DNA from: an uncultured Mucilaginibacter sp.
Lineage (GTDB): Bacteria > Bacteroidota > Bacteroidia > Sphingobacteriales > Sphingobacteriaceae
Assembly: GCA_903864275.1 (NCBI GenBank)
Contig: CAIPFE010000060.1
Location: 124,001-188,000 of the forward strand
Length of the DNA stretch: 64,000 nt
Direction of reading: 5' to 3'
In this document: piece by piece, positions 46,690-57,500 of the stretch
Numbering within the stretch: position 1 is the first letter of the stretch
Layout of the letters: each line of letters begins with the position of its first letter
Translations under genes and position numbers: made by a program
Notes under the pieces: generated by a model
What the model saw: only the letters and a program-made list of their open reading frames with translations
Told to the model about the DNA's origin: nothing
Database searches by the model: none

Positions 46690-47511
46690 CTAGAATGTTA
46701 AATAATTTTCAGGATCGGTGTCGTTTATTTTTGATTTTAAGAAGTTTTTTTCAGCTTGTAAAATTGTCGCATTCAGGTCCCATTGATCCAGGTGTGGGAT
46801 TTGAATCTCGTAGTGGATGGTTATCTCCTTCTTCCTCAACACTTCAACACGGGTTATGTTTAAGTTTTCGCGAATATCTATGATCGCTTTTTTATCTTCT
46901 TCATGCGCCTTGCTTATGGTTGGCACATCCTTAAGTATCATAGTAGTTGCGATAAGGTCTAATTTAGGGTAGTAAAATGCGCCGTCATTACCGATACTTT
47001 TTTCAATTTCCATACCAACAGCTTCCCCGGGTGGTATGGTATAAGGCGCGCAGAGCGCAAAAAGTGAATGTATGCCTATTTGGTAAGAAATAGCGACAGT
47101 TGTGCGTATTAAAAATATGGAGCCGATCCCATATCCGGCGATCTCCCGCGAATTCCATAAACCACATAACTCTCCGGTGCCACCATGGCTGGCAAAATGC
47201 CAAACCAGGTCGAACACTTTGGCATCCATCGCGCCGGTGGCTTGTTCAATTGGCAATGGTTCCGACCCGCCGGCCACATGTACCCTCGCTCCGCCATATA
47301 CTTTTTTCCCGTCCATTGACTCGACGATCATTACAAACGAGGCGGGGTTTTTTGTCCATGCATTTTTTGAAGAGGTAACTTTGGTGACGCCAATGCTAGT
47401 CAGTACGTGTGTATGGCCCTCAATAAACAGTTGACAGGCTTCGGGTTCATCAATTGCCCGGAAAGCCCTGAGCCTGACTTCGGGCTTTTCTTTATTTAAA
47501 CCTTCCTCCAT
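46690..47511 (-). CDS. GNAT-like protein upstream of the Rv1355c-type gene
   Basis: A 273-residue soluble protein with no firm family match by eye. The middle (GGARVHV, GELCGLWNSREIAGYGIGSIFLIRTTVAISYQ) reads like the central strand and acyl-CoA loop of an acyl-homoserine-lactone-synthase or GNAT fold. It precedes the ThiF/nitroreductase gene on the same strand, 53 bases upstream, so the two probably act on one substrate: activation by one, acyl transfer by the other. This link is inference. Confidence 0.55.
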   Translation of the reverse strand: MEEGLNKEKPEVRLRAFRAIDEPEACQLFIEGHTHVLTSIGVTKVTSSKNAWTKNPASFVMIVESMDGKKVYGGARVHVAGGSEPLPIEQATGAMDAKVFDLVWHFASHGGTGELCGLWNSREIAGYGIGSIFLIRTTVAISYQIGIHSLFALCAPYTIPPGEAVGMEIEKSIGNDGAFYYPKLDLIATTMILKDVPTISKAHEEDKKAIIDIRENLNITRVEVLRKKEITIHYEIQIPHLDQWDLNATILQAEKNFLKSKINDTDPENYLTF

Positions 47512-47698
47512 TTAATAAACTTTTATACAGATCGTGACTATTACAATCCGGAATTGCCTTTTGCTTTGATGAGTAAAATTAAACAATTTATAGCAAAGAT
47601 AGGCCGGCCGTTGAATAAAGGCTAATTATTGATTTTTTTGGTGTATTCAGCAAATTATAACATCAAATTTTCTAATTTCATGCGGTAAACACTTCTGC

Positions 47699-50236
47699 AT
47701 GCCACAACGTGTACTTTCAACCGGATTTAACAAGCTCATTTTATTTTTTCAGCTATTATCCTTAAAAAGATGGCGCGTTGCTATGTACTGCCTTTTCATG
47801 CTCCTTTTATATGGAGCAAACGTGTTTGCCGAAGGCAGTAAAGAAATAGCTGCAAACGGGGGTTACAGGGCATTTCTTTTTTCGAGCAACACGGGCAGCC
47901 TATCCTTCCCTTTCCCCACTTTGGGTACAATGAAGGTTTATGTTAAGGCAGGAGAAACCATTAACGTTGGGTCGAGTGTCCAGGGCATAGGGGCAGGCAC
48001 CATCGATCTCCGCTCTCCCGACGGAAAGACCTACACCAGCGGCGCATCAACAACAATAGGGCTCATTGCCAACCACAGCCAGGAACTTGCCGGCCCGCTG
48101 CCCAACACAGGGGGTTACACGCCCTATGCCATAAAAGTGGCTGCCGGACAGGATGGGATATGGGAAATTGACTTTATTTCGCAAAGTAATGGTGTGGATA
48201 TGGGGAATCCGGCACCTGTTGCTGCCAATGCTGACTGGACACAAGCGCCGGGCCAGTACATCGCAGCATTTGACGTATCTGTCCGTGACATTGCCAATAC
48301 GCAATTTCTGACGGGCCGGGCATTCACTAATGTATTTTCGGGTATTTTAGGAGCATTTAATGTAGGCTTTAATGCCATATTTAATATTTTAACCAGCGAC
48401 GGTTATCAATACATCATGAATAACAATGGTCAGGCTGGTAATGGCTTTACGTTTTTTGTAAATAATAAGGGTTTCAGAAACTCGGACGGGACGGCATCCT
48501 ATAAAAGTATCGATACGGTCAGCCGGCCCAATGTCCAGGACCCACGCATACCCGACTCCCCAACTGATATCACTCAAAAAATATTTTTTAATCCGCCTTC
48601 TTTGGATTTGCCTGATTCCGCAAGCACACCCGGGGGTGTTACCACGTGGCTTTTGAATCCCCCCGCCGTGCCGGCAATAACTAATGTTACATTTACCGGT
48701 ATAGAAGGGACGGTTGGAAAGGCGGGAACTAATCCCCTGGGAGCAAATTTCACCTTTACGGCCTCGGCAGCCGGCACTTACTTAATTGCTATTGATGTTA
48801 ATAACAATGGCGTGTTTACGGACCCGGTTGACCGCCAGTTGACCGGCACCGTGAATCGCGGCACAAACCTTGTTTTTTGGGATGGTTTAGACGGTTCGGG
48901 CAACAAAGTGCCGGCCGACCCGCTCGCAAACTATAATGCCGATATTACCATAAAAATTAAAGCCGGGGAAGTGCATTTTCCTTTTTTCGACGTGGAACGA
49001 AATGTTAATGGGATCATATTAACCCGCATTAATGGCGGTGATGCGCCAAATGATACTGTTTATTGGGACGATAGCCCTTTAACATTATTGGGTACCCCAT
49101 CCAATCCCATCAAAAACTTAACCGGCATCAGCAGCCTGATCAATGGCCATAGGTGGGGTTCGACAACTGCAGACCCGCTAAATCAAAACGACTTCGGCAA
49201 CAACAGAAGTATTGACACCTGGTCATTTACTTCAAGTGCACCCATACAAAATTCCCTAAGCTTCAAGTTACAGGAAGCCGACCTGGAGGTAGATAGTATT
49301 GCCGCGGTGGCGGGATGCGCAGGCCAGCCGGTCACTTATACGGTCACGGTAAAAAACAACGGACCGGATGATGTTACCGGGGCTAAATTTCGTTTTAATT
49401 TCCCGGCTGAACTTACAGGTGTTTCCGTTGTTAGCACATCAACTTCGGGCACATCATCAACATCGGGAGGAGTTGCCTCCTCCAATGCTTATGATGCGGA
49501 TATAGCTATGTCCAATGGTTCGGTCAGGACGTTTACCATCACCGGTATCATCGCTCAATCAGCAACGGCAAGCCTGGAAGTGTCTGCAAGTATGCTGCGG
49601 CCGCCGGATGTTACCGACCCGGACGCTACCAACCCGGACGCTGCACCGCCAACTGATCCGGTAAGTGAATGTAATTCTGTGCCTTCGGGACAAGGTTGTA
49701 ATAATATAAAAACAATCATAACTGGTTTTAAAATAGCGCCAAACGCCGGCCCCGATCAAACCGTTCCTCAATACACTGCCGTTATTGTCAGTGTCAACAG
49801 TGAAGGGAGGTGGACACAGGCATCCGGCGACCCGGCCATTGCCATTATAGCAAGCCCGGCAAGCGACACAACTACGGTAAGCGGTTTAAATAATTTGGGT
49901 ATCTATCATTTTATCAACACAAATGCAAATGGTTGTACCGATACAGTTGCAGTTACCGTCATCGCACCGGGCATTGTTATCCCCAATATTTTTACGCCCA
50001 ATAACGACGGCAAAAACGATGTTTTTAAAATAGCAGGGCTGGAAAGCTTCCCCGGCTCACAGCTACTCATCTTTAACCGCTGGGGCAACCAGGTTTACCA
50101 GGCCGGTGATTATCTAAACAACTGGGACGGCAGCGGGCTCGCCGAAGGTACCTATTATTATGTTTTGAACCGAAGGGAACGCGGGGGCAGCATAACTACT
50201 TTTAAGGGCTGGGTATTTTTAAAACGAAGTAAATGA
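47699..50236 (+). CDS. T9SS type B substrate with DUF11 domain
   Basis: An 845-residue exported protein; a start at 47780 (MYCLFMLLLYGANVFAEG) would give a more usual signal peptide. A central DUF11-type domain (GQPVTYTVTVKNNGPDDVTGAKF) precedes a C-terminal gliding-motility-type CHU_C domain (IPNIFTPNNDGKNDVFKI, IFNRWGNQVYQ, GTYYYVL), the signal for type IX secretion. The next gene, overlapping by four bases, is the PorP/SprF protein that secretes or anchors such substrates. Confidence 0.88.
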   Translation: MPQRVLSTGFNKLILFFQLLSLKRWRVAMYCLFMLLLYGANVFAEGSKEIAANGGYRAFLFSSNTGSLSFPFPTLGTMKVYVKAGETINVGSSVQGIGAGTIDLRSPDGKTYTSGASTTIGLIANHSQELAGPLPNTGGYTPYAIKVAAGQDGIWEIDFISQSNGVDMGNPAPVAANADWTQAPGQYIAAFDVSVRDIANTQFLTGRAFTNVFSGILGAFNVGFNAIFNILTSDGYQYIMNNNGQAGNGFTFFVNNKGFRNSDGTASYKSIDTVSRPNVQDPRIPDSPTDITQKIFFNPPSLDLPDSASTPGGVTTWLLNPPAVPAITNVTFTGIEGTVGKAGTNPLGANFTFTASAAGTYLIAIDVNNNGVFTDPVDRQLTGTVNRGTNLVFWDGLDGSGNKVPADPLANYNADITIKIKAGEVHFPFFDVERNVNGIILTRINGGDAPNDTVYWDDSPLTLLGTPSNPIKNLTGISSLINGHRWGSTTADPLNQNDFGNNRSIDTWSFTSSAPIQNSLSFKLQEADLEVDSIAAVAGCAGQPVTYTVTVKNNGPDDVTGAKFRFNFPAELTGVSVVSTSTSGTSSTSGGVASSNAYDADIAMSNGSVRTFTITGIIAQSATASLEVSASMLRPPDVTDPDATNPDAAPPTDPVSECNSVPSGQGCNNIKTIITGFKIAPNAGPDQTVPQYTAVIVSVNSEGRWTQASGDPAIAIIASPASDTTTVSGLNNLGIYHFINTNANGCTDTVAVTVIAPGIVIPNIFTPNNDGKNDVFKIAGLESFPGSQLLIFNRWGNQVYQAGDYLNNWDGSGLAEGTYYYVLNRRERGGSITTFKGWVFLKRSK

Positions 50237-51222
50237 TGGGCTGGAAAAGGACTTATATTTTGCTGGTGGGGATGGCTTCATTTATGATGAAAGCCTATGC
50301 GCAGCAAACCATACAATTCAGCCAGTATGTGTTCAATGGGTTGGCTGTAAACCCAGCTTATGCAGGATATAAGGAGGACTGGACGCTTAACCTAAGCAGC
50401 CGAATGCAATGGGTAGGGATAAAAGGCGCACCGCAAACGGAAACAGCCTCAATAGACGGCCTGCTGAATAATTTTAATGGAAACGTGGGCCTTGGATTGA
50501 TAGCAACGGTTGACCGTTTGGGGCCTGAAAGTATATCTTCTTTGTATGCCAATTATGCATACCGGCTCCGGCTTGATGAATTGGATACCAAACGCCTGTG
50601 TTTTGGTATTGGCGTTGGCGTTATGCAATACAGCCTTAATGGCGCTGAATTTAATGCAACAGATGCCGGCGATGGCGATATCCCTGCAGGGACAGTGAGT
50701 AAGATCAGCCCTGACTTTCGATTCGGTGTTTACTATTACACGCCAAAATTTTATGTTGGGGCTTCGGTATTTAATTTACTTTCCAATACCCTCATCAACG
50801 CCACTGGTAATACGCCGATAGTTAGCGAAGCCAGGACCGTTTATTTAACCGCCGGCACAATGGTCCCCTTATCAGAATTTATCGACCTGAAGCCTTCATT
50901 TATGATCAAAGAGGATTTTAAGGGGCCAACCAACCTTGATTTGACCGGGTATTTGGTTTTGAAAAAGGCCGTTTGGCTGGGGGCATCATATCAAACAGGG
51001 TTTGTTACGTTTAATAAAACTAATTTGCAGGGCGGGTTGAATGAAACGGACGCCGTATCTGCGATAGCTGAATTTTATATAAATGACCATTTCAGGATAG
51101 GCTATTCTTATGATTTTACACTCAGTAAATTAGCCGCTTATCAAAGCGGGACGCATGAACTTTCGCTGAGCATAGGTTTCCCGGGTAAAAAACCACGGAT
51201 AGTAAGTCCGAGATATTTTTAA
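50233..51222 (+). CDS. PorP/SprF family type IX secretion outer-membrane protein
   Basis: A 329-residue outer-membrane barrel with a signal peptide (MKAYAQ) and the family opening QTIQFSQYVFNGLAVNPAYAGY, followed by GLGLIATVDRLG and the closing region RIGYSYDFTLSKL. PorP/SprF proteins work with CHU_C-bearing substrates. It overlaps the substrate gene (ATGA) and is followed after five bases by the OmpA gene: a complete three-gene T9SS type B module. Confidence 0.93.
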   Translation: MMGWKRTYILLVGMASFMMKAYAQQTIQFSQYVFNGLAVNPAYAGYKEDWTLNLSSRMQWVGIKGAPQTETASIDGLLNNFNGNVGLGLIATVDRLGPESISSLYANYAYRLRLDELDTKRLCFGIGVGVMQYSLNGAEFNATDAGDGDIPAGTVSKISPDFRFGVYYYTPKFYVGASVFNLLSNTLINATGNTPIVSEARTVYLTAGTMVPLSEFIDLKPSFMIKEDFKGPTNLDLTGYLVLKKAVWLGASYQTGFVTFNKTNLQGGLNETDAVSAIAEFYINDHFRIGYSYDFTLSKLAAYQSGTHELSLSIGFPGKKPRIVSPRYF

Positions 51223-51227
51223 ATTGA

Positions 51228-52958
51228 ATGAAGAGATTAATATTTAGCGGCGTGTGGATTTTGGTACTGGTTAAATACGCCGGTGCACAGGAACAACTGT
51301 CTTTAAAACAGCAGGCGGATAAGTCTTTCGAGCGGTACGAATATTTTAAAAGTCTGAACTTATATCTAAAACTGGTCGAAAAGGATAAAACAAATGTGCA
51401 GGTTCTGGAACGGATAGCCGATTGTTATCGCAATATGAATCGCTATGAAGATGCAGAAACATGGTATGCCAAAGCTACCGCTGATGCTACTGTAAGTAAG
51501 ATCAGCCACTATTATTATGCCGAAGCTTTGCTGCGCGATCAGAAGTTTGAACAGGCAAAAAAAGAATACGGCATTTACTTCGTGGATGCCCCGGATGAAT
51601 TGAAGCTGAAACTTGCGGTTTGTGACTCAGCCGCCTTATGGATGAAGCAAAAACGAGCCTTTAAAATTGAAAATGAAGCTAATTTGAATACGGAATTTTC
51701 GGACTGGGGCTTAAATTACGAGGGTAAAACGGCGCTGGTATTTGCATCCGACCGAAAAACCGATGAGCAGAATATAGATAACCGTACCGGCAATAATTGG
51801 TTTAAATTATACGGGATGACCGCAAACAGCAGGAATATAAACCAGCTATCAGTGACTGCGGACGACAACAACATTTTTAACGATAGTTACCACGTTGGCC
51901 CGGTTGAATTCAACAATAAGGCGGATACCGCTTACATTACTGTTACTACCGAAATATCCCCAAAGAAACTCGCCCTTGACAAAACGACAAGCAAGCAAAG
52001 GCTGTACACCCGTCGTTTACAACTCGTAATGGCCGGCAAAAGGAATGGGCAGTGGGTGGTTTTTGCCAGCTTCCCCTACAATAATATTCAACAATACTCG
52101 CTTGGCGACGCCGCTTTGTCAAAGGATGGGCATTTGATCTATTTTGCTTCGGACATGCCTGGTGGCGAAGGCAAAACAGATATATGGTATTGCGAAAAAC
52201 GCGCCGATGGTACCTGGGGCAGCCCGGTAAATTGCGGAAAAACCATCAATACAAAGGAGGAAGAGGCATTTTCGACCATCGGTGGAGATGGGGCTTTGTA
52301 TTACTCCTCAAAAGGATTGCCCGGCATGGGTGGCTATGATATTTACAGGGCCAAAGGCGAAAAGGCCCAATGGAGCGCCCCCGAAAACCTGAAATGTCCC
52401 GTTAACAGTACCAGCGATGATTTTTATTTGGTGACCCCTGACGGCATAAACGGGTATTTATCCTCAAACCGCAAGGGCGGCAAGGGCAGCGATGATATTT
52501 ACAGCTTTGCATATAAGCCCAATGATTCTATACCATCAAAGCGCCTTACCCGTGCTGATACGCCGGCAGTGACTGCTGTTAAACCGTCACAGGCTAAACC
52601 AGCCATCATCCTGAAAACCATTTATTACGACCTGGATAAATCAAACATCCGGCCCGATGCCGCAGTTGAACTGGATAAATTGGTTGTGATTTTAAAACAA
52701 TACCCAGCATTAAAGATTGAATTATCATCCTATACAGATTCAAGGGCTTCAGGCCCGTATAACCTGGCACTTTCCCAGCGCCGTGCTGCATCTGTAGTTG
52801 CTTATTTGGTTGAAAAGGGTATTTCATCCGACAGATTGGTTGCAAAATATTATGGTGAAACGCACCTGGTTAATGGATGCGTTGACAACGTGAAATGTAC
52901 AGAAGAGCAGCATCAGTTGAATAGGAGAACGGAGTTTAGGGTGGTTGGGGGTTATTGA
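51228..52958 (+). CDS. OmpA-family protein with TPR and PD40 repeats (PorE-like)
   Basis: A 576-residue protein. A signal peptide (KYAGAQ) is followed by TPR-like helices (~25-130), a WD40-like PD40 beta-propeller region (~150-440; IYFASDMPGGEGKTDIWY, LYYSSKGLPGMGGYDIYRA) and a C-terminal OmpA peptidoglycan-binding domain (YDLDKSNIRPDA, SYTDSRASGPYNLALSQRRA, NRRTEF). This is the layout of PorE-type proteins that tether the type IX machinery to peptidoglycan. Confidence 0.92.
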   Translation: MKRLIFSGVWILVLVKYAGAQEQLSLKQQADKSFERYEYFKSLNLYLKLVEKDKTNVQVLERIADCYRNMNRYEDAETWYAKATADATVSKISHYYYAEALLRDQKFEQAKKEYGIYFVDAPDELKLKLAVCDSAALWMKQKRAFKIENEANLNTEFSDWGLNYEGKTALVFASDRKTDEQNIDNRTGNNWFKLYGMTANSRNINQLSVTADDNNIFNDSYHVGPVEFNNKADTAYITVTTEISPKKLALDKTTSKQRLYTRRLQLVMAGKRNGQWVVFASFPYNNIQQYSLGDAALSKDGHLIYFASDMPGGEGKTDIWYCEKRADGTWGSPVNCGKTINTKEEEAFSTIGGDGALYYSSKGLPGMGGYDIYRAKGEKAQWSAPENLKCPVNSTSDDFYLVTPDGINGYLSSNRKGGKGSDDIYSFAYKPNDSIPSKRLTRADTPAVTAVKPSQAKPAIILKTIYYDLDKSNIRPDAAVELDKLVVILKQYPALKIELSSYTDSRASGPYNLALSQRRAASVVAYLVEKGISSDRLVAKYYGETHLVNGCVDNVKCTEEQHQLNRRTEFRVVGGY

Positions 52959-53001
52959 AAAAGGTACTCGTAAAAGCCCCATTGCTTCATTTAAACCACC
53001 T

Positions 53002-53095
53002 TGTCATTGCGAGGAGGAACGACGAAGCAATCTCCTCGCCATGTACGCACGTTACCTGTCAGAGACGAGATTGCCACACTTCGCTCGCAATGACA
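53002..53095. repeat. TGTCATTGCGAG palindromic intergenic repeat
   Basis: The element opens TGTCATTGCGAGGAGGAACG and closes CTTCGCTCGCAATGACA; the ends are inverted copies, with GAAGCAATCTC and GAGATTGC pairing inside. I recognise this as a very widespread dispersed repeat of Bacteroidota and other phyla. It lies between the convergent OmpA and BtuF-like genes. Confidence 0.85.
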
Positions 53096-53120
53096 TAAGG
53101 GTTTTTAGGTTGCCCTTCCC

Positions 53121-54044
53121 TCACAAATCAAACCTTATCCATCCGACCCCTTCGTACCCAAAAACAAACTGTTTGGGATTGATGATCTCCGCTAATATCT
53201 CGATCGAGTCAACAATACGCGGGCCCGGCCGGTTAAAATACTGGTTGCCATCGGCAATATAAACACGGTTATTTATTACTGCTTTCAATTGGGCAAAGCC
53301 GGGAAGCAGCAGCAACAGGTCAATTTCTTTTAACGTACGTTCTATCGGGAAACCGCAGGGCATTACGATCAGGCTGTCCGGGTCCTGCAGCCGGATATCT
53401 TCCCATTGCACGTATGGGGAATGCATACCAGGTTCAGTTAATATGGATATGCCCCCGGCAATGTTGACCAATTCGGGCATCCAGTTGCCCGACAGCATTA
53501 ACGGTTCAAGCCATTCAATACAGGCAACGGCCGGCCGGTTTTCATTGAATTTTAGTTTATGACGGATAATGTCAACCCGCTGGTTTAACTCCTCAAGCAA
53601 TGCATCGCCTGCATGGGTCACATTTAAAGCGGCCGCAACCCTGGCAATATCATTAAAAATATCATCGAGCGTGTTGGGCTGCAGGGAGATGATGCGCGCC
53701 TGTTTATCGACATAACTTTCAAGTGCCTCTTCCACTTGCTTCAACGAAACTGCGCAAACTTCGCATTGCGCCTGGGTGATCACCACGTCGGGCTCCAGCT
53801 GTTTTATCAGTTCACGGTTTACGGTGTATATGGACAAGGCATCGGCTAAAATCTCTTTTACCTTAGCATCTATGGCGCCGCTGCTTAAATTATCGGGGAA
53901 ATTTGCTTCGGAACATACCGGCAATTGTTTTACCGATACCGGGAAGTCGCACTCATGCGAGCGCCCGGCCAGGTATTGTTCGAGGCTCAAAGCACAAACG
54001 ATCTCCGTAGCAGCGGGTAACAGTGAAACTATTTTTGTTTGCAT
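53121..54044 (-). CDS. BtuF-like cobalamin/metal-chelate binding protein
   Basis: A 307-residue helical-backbone metal receptor fold: IVSLLPAATEIVCAL start, GRSHECDFP, VVITQAQCEVCAV, CIEWLEPLMLSGNW and IVDSIEILAEI. These match the cobalamin-binding-protein family related to BtuF. Unlike BtuF it has no evident signal peptide or lipobox, so it may be cytoplasmic. No BtuCD or other cobalamin gene is adjacent and no cobalamin riboswitch was seen upstream. Confidence 0.82.
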   Translation of the reverse strand: MQTKIVSLLPAATEIVCALSLEQYLAGRSHECDFPVSVKQLPVCSEANFPDNLSSGAIDAKVKEILADALSIYTVNRELIKQLEPDVVITQAQCEVCAVSLKQVEEALESYVDKQARIISLQPNTLDDIFNDIARVAAALNVTHAGDALLEELNQRVDIIRHKLKFNENRPAVACIEWLEPLMLSGNWMPELVNIAGGISILTEPGMHSPYVQWEDIRLQDPDSLIVMPCGFPIERTLKEIDLLLLLPGFAQLKAVINNRVYIADGNQYFNRPGPRIVDSIEILAEIINPKQFVFGYEGVGWIRFDL

Positions 54045-54544
54045 ATATCAAAAGGCAAATGTAATGATGCGAATCAAGAGTCACGAACGGGAAAATAGTA
54101 TCCGGGTAAAAAATCAATCGAAAAGAAGTAATTGCGGGCGTGCAAACACCTTACAAAATGGCGTGCAGGGAAGCGGCGCGCGCTAAGAAAATATATAATA
54201 ATACTTGTTGATAATTTCCCGGTTGGGGAATGTTTGCCTGCTAAATTGTGGAAAATTTTGCTGAAATGAATTAAGGGAATTTCTGCTTGAAATTAATCTT
54301 AGTGCAAGATAAGATAACTAATGTTTAATATTTTATGCCCTAAAGGAAAAAATACAAACTTATCCACACAATTTTTATTTAATCGGTTTTTTTTCATTAG
54401 TTTAATAGTCCCTTAGCACTGTTATTGCTCTAAGTTCAAGTGATTTGATAAATTATTGATTGAAAATATAGCGGGCAGGGACCTCGATTTTATAGAGAAT
54501 ATATTTAAAAAAATATTATTGAACGACTTTAACAGTACCTTATC
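54045..54544. promoter_or_regulatory. Control region and leader of the giant T9SS protein
   Basis: No gene seen in these 500 bases. The last ~135 bases match the leader at 62222-62335: CCTTAGCACTGTTATTGCT (from about 54412), TTTGATAAATTATT, AGCGGG and TTATC directly before a GTG start. This shared layout suggests a common promoter or 5' untranslated element for both genes. The left 370 bases are AT-rich without clear structure. Confidence 0.6.
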
Positions 54545-57500
54545 GTGAAAAAATTTATACTCTACCTTGCAGCCGCGTTTTGTTTCATGCTGATCAGCAA
54601 TAGTGCGTTTGCACAACGGCCTGTCATTACCTATAATACGCCCGATACCCTGTTTGTAGATACGGTGTACTCTACCGCGAACGGAAACGCTTTAACGCCC
54701 ACCAACACTGGGGGCGGTGGAATCACCAGCTATGCCATAACAGGTACTTTACCTACGGGAATGACATTCAGCACCACCACGGGCATAATTTCGGGCACCC
54801 CAACTGCGACTATGGCAAGCACCACGTACACGATCACAGCTACAAATGCAAGCGGGACAAGCCTGGGTACTAATAATTTGAGGATCGTCGTTTTGGCCTT
54901 ACCACCTCCGGTAATATCCTATACGACGCCGGACAGTTATTTCGTTGGGGTCGCAGTCAGCCTCGCGCCAACCAACTCTAACACCGGGATCACGACGGGC
55001 TATACGTTAACGAGCGGTGTTTTGCCCGCAGGATTGACATTTAATACAGCCACGGGTATAATCTCCGGGACGACGACGACGATAACGGCAACGGTTACCC
55101 TTGACATTTTTGTGAATAACAGTACAGGGTTATCATCAGGAACTACCGTAACCATAACAGTTACAGCATCGCCGCCAATTATCAGCTATGCCGGAAGCCC
55201 GGCCACGCTTACCCAGGGTACCGCAATGACCGCTTTAACCCCGACTAATACCGGGGGCACGGTTGCAACTGCCGGCGCAGTTTATGGCGCAGGAACCACT
55301 ATACTTAGCGGCCTCGGCGGGGCTTATGGTATGGCCACTGATGCAAGCGGGAATGTTTATGTGACCAATTCTACAGGTAACAGTGTTACTGAATACAGCA
55401 CAACCGGGGTTACTACTGCAACGGCAGTAATAGCCGGCACGCCGGTAGGTATTGTTTTCGACGCCGCAGGCGACGCTTTTGTGCTTGAACAGGCCTCGAA
55501 TTCCGTTGTTGAATACGTGGGCGGCCTTTCCGGCTCAGCAACTACTATTATAACCGGCCTGAGTACACCCACAGGCATTGCCATAGATGCAACGGGAAAC
55601 TTATATATAGCCAACAGCGGCAACAATACTATAACAAAATATACGGTGACCACATGGGCACTATCGCTTACCATTACCACCAATGCCGGTGGGTTTTTTA
55701 ACAACCGCGTGGTTTCCGGCGGCATAGCTGTTGATGCCTCCGGCAATATTTATGTGGTAGATAACCGTGCCGGTTTCGGGCGTGGCGGGTCCGAAGTAGA
55801 TGTATACAGTTCCGCAGGAGTTTATTCAAGAAGGTACAGGCAGGGCAGGACGAATTCTGCTATCTCCCTGGACGCTTCAGGGAATATTTATTTAACATCA
55901 CTTGGCCGCCTGACGGCTACCGCTTATACCGCCAATTTTGCCGGAGTTACTGCTACAGAAGGCGGGTTTAGCAGCCCGCGTGGTATTGTTACTGATGCAA
56001 CGGGCAACCTTTATGTTTCTGATTACACCAAAGGCACTGTTACTAAATACCCCAGGGTAATAGGATATGTACTCACAGGTACGTTGCCCCCGGGCTTGAG
56101 TTTCAATACCACAACCGGTGTAATTTCCGGCACGCCCCAAACTACATTCCCTTCGACTACGTACACCATTACCGCCTACAACGCGGGGGGGAGCGGCAGC
56201 ACTACGGTTACCATTTCATGTTTGGGAAACCCACCGGTTATTTCTTACACAACACCCGACGTTTACGGTATAGGCGCAGTTATTTCATTAAGCCCGACAC
56301 TTTCCGGCGGCGCGCTGATACCCACAGGCTACGGTGCCGGGACGGCGCTTAGCGGGGCCGCATTAAATGCACCCTGGGGTATGACAAAAGATGCCTCGGG
56401 CAATATCTGGGTGGTTAACAATGGCAACAGCACGGTTAGCGAGTTCGGGCCTACCGGAGCGTTTATAAAGAACGTTACCATTACCGGAACAGCCGGTACG
56501 CTTACAGGTATAGCGATAGACGCGGCGGGGAATATGTATTTTTCAAGCACAAATGGCAGGGTTTATAAAGCCACAACGGCCGGGGCAGCAGTCCAGTATG
56601 CGAACCCGAATTTTGGCGCGTCGCTCTATGGTATCGCCATCGACGCTTCAGGGGTCGTTTACACCACTGATGAAGCTAACGGAAATGTTTATAAGATTAC
56701 AGCGGCTAATACCGTTTCACGGCCGGTCGCCAAACCAATAGGGGGCATCACTAACCCTACCGGCATCGCGGTTGACGCAGCGGGAGATATTTATGTGGTC
56801 GACGCCACCAGTAAAACCCTGGTTGAATACAATGCCGCCGGTGCTTTTGTACGGACCGTCGCAACGGGCCTGACACAACCTTTTGGCTTATATTTGGATG
56901 CCAGCGGCGATGCTTATGTCAGTGACAACAGCGACGGCACGGTAAAAGAATTTAATTCAAACGGCACCCTGGTTGCCACGCTTACGGGCATTGCCGGTCA
57001 AAGGGGGCTTACCGTGGATGCCTCGGGCAACTTGTATGTTTCTGATTTTACCGCGAATTCGGTAACGAAGTATCCCCCCACTTATTATACGCTGAGCGGG
57101 GCTACACTGCCAACAGGTATAACATTTAATACAACTACAGGCCTTTTTAGCGGAACAACCACCGCTACGTTCGGCCCGCTTATTTTTACTGTTACTGTTT
57201 ACGGCAGCGGCGGCAGCGGAACCACACAAGTTACCATTACCTGCACAAACGGCCCTGTATTTAGTTATACTACACCGGATACTTATACGCAGGGTGTCGC
57301 TATCAGCCCCAACTTAACCCCAACTATTACTTCGGGGGGGCCGATTACCGGTTACGCCGTAACCGGCACGCCTTTGCCAACCGGCCTGACGCTAAATACC
57401 AGCACCGGTGTAATTTCAGGTACGCCCACCGTCCTGTCGCCGGCTACCAATTATACCATTACGGGCACCAATGCCACCGGCAGCACTGCAGTTATAATAA

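Noticed and set aside
46780..46830. GGTTTGAATCTC-like tRNA T-arm look-alike
   Set aside because: No acceptor stem or anticodon arm can be formed around it, and it lies within the coding sequence of the GNAT-like gene.
53002..53095. Insertion sequence
   Set aside because: No transposase frame or target duplication; it is a short non-coding palindromic repeat.
54045..54250. Possible cobalamin riboswitch upstream of the BtuF-like gene
   Set aside because: The conserved B12-box words were not found on the appropriate strand.
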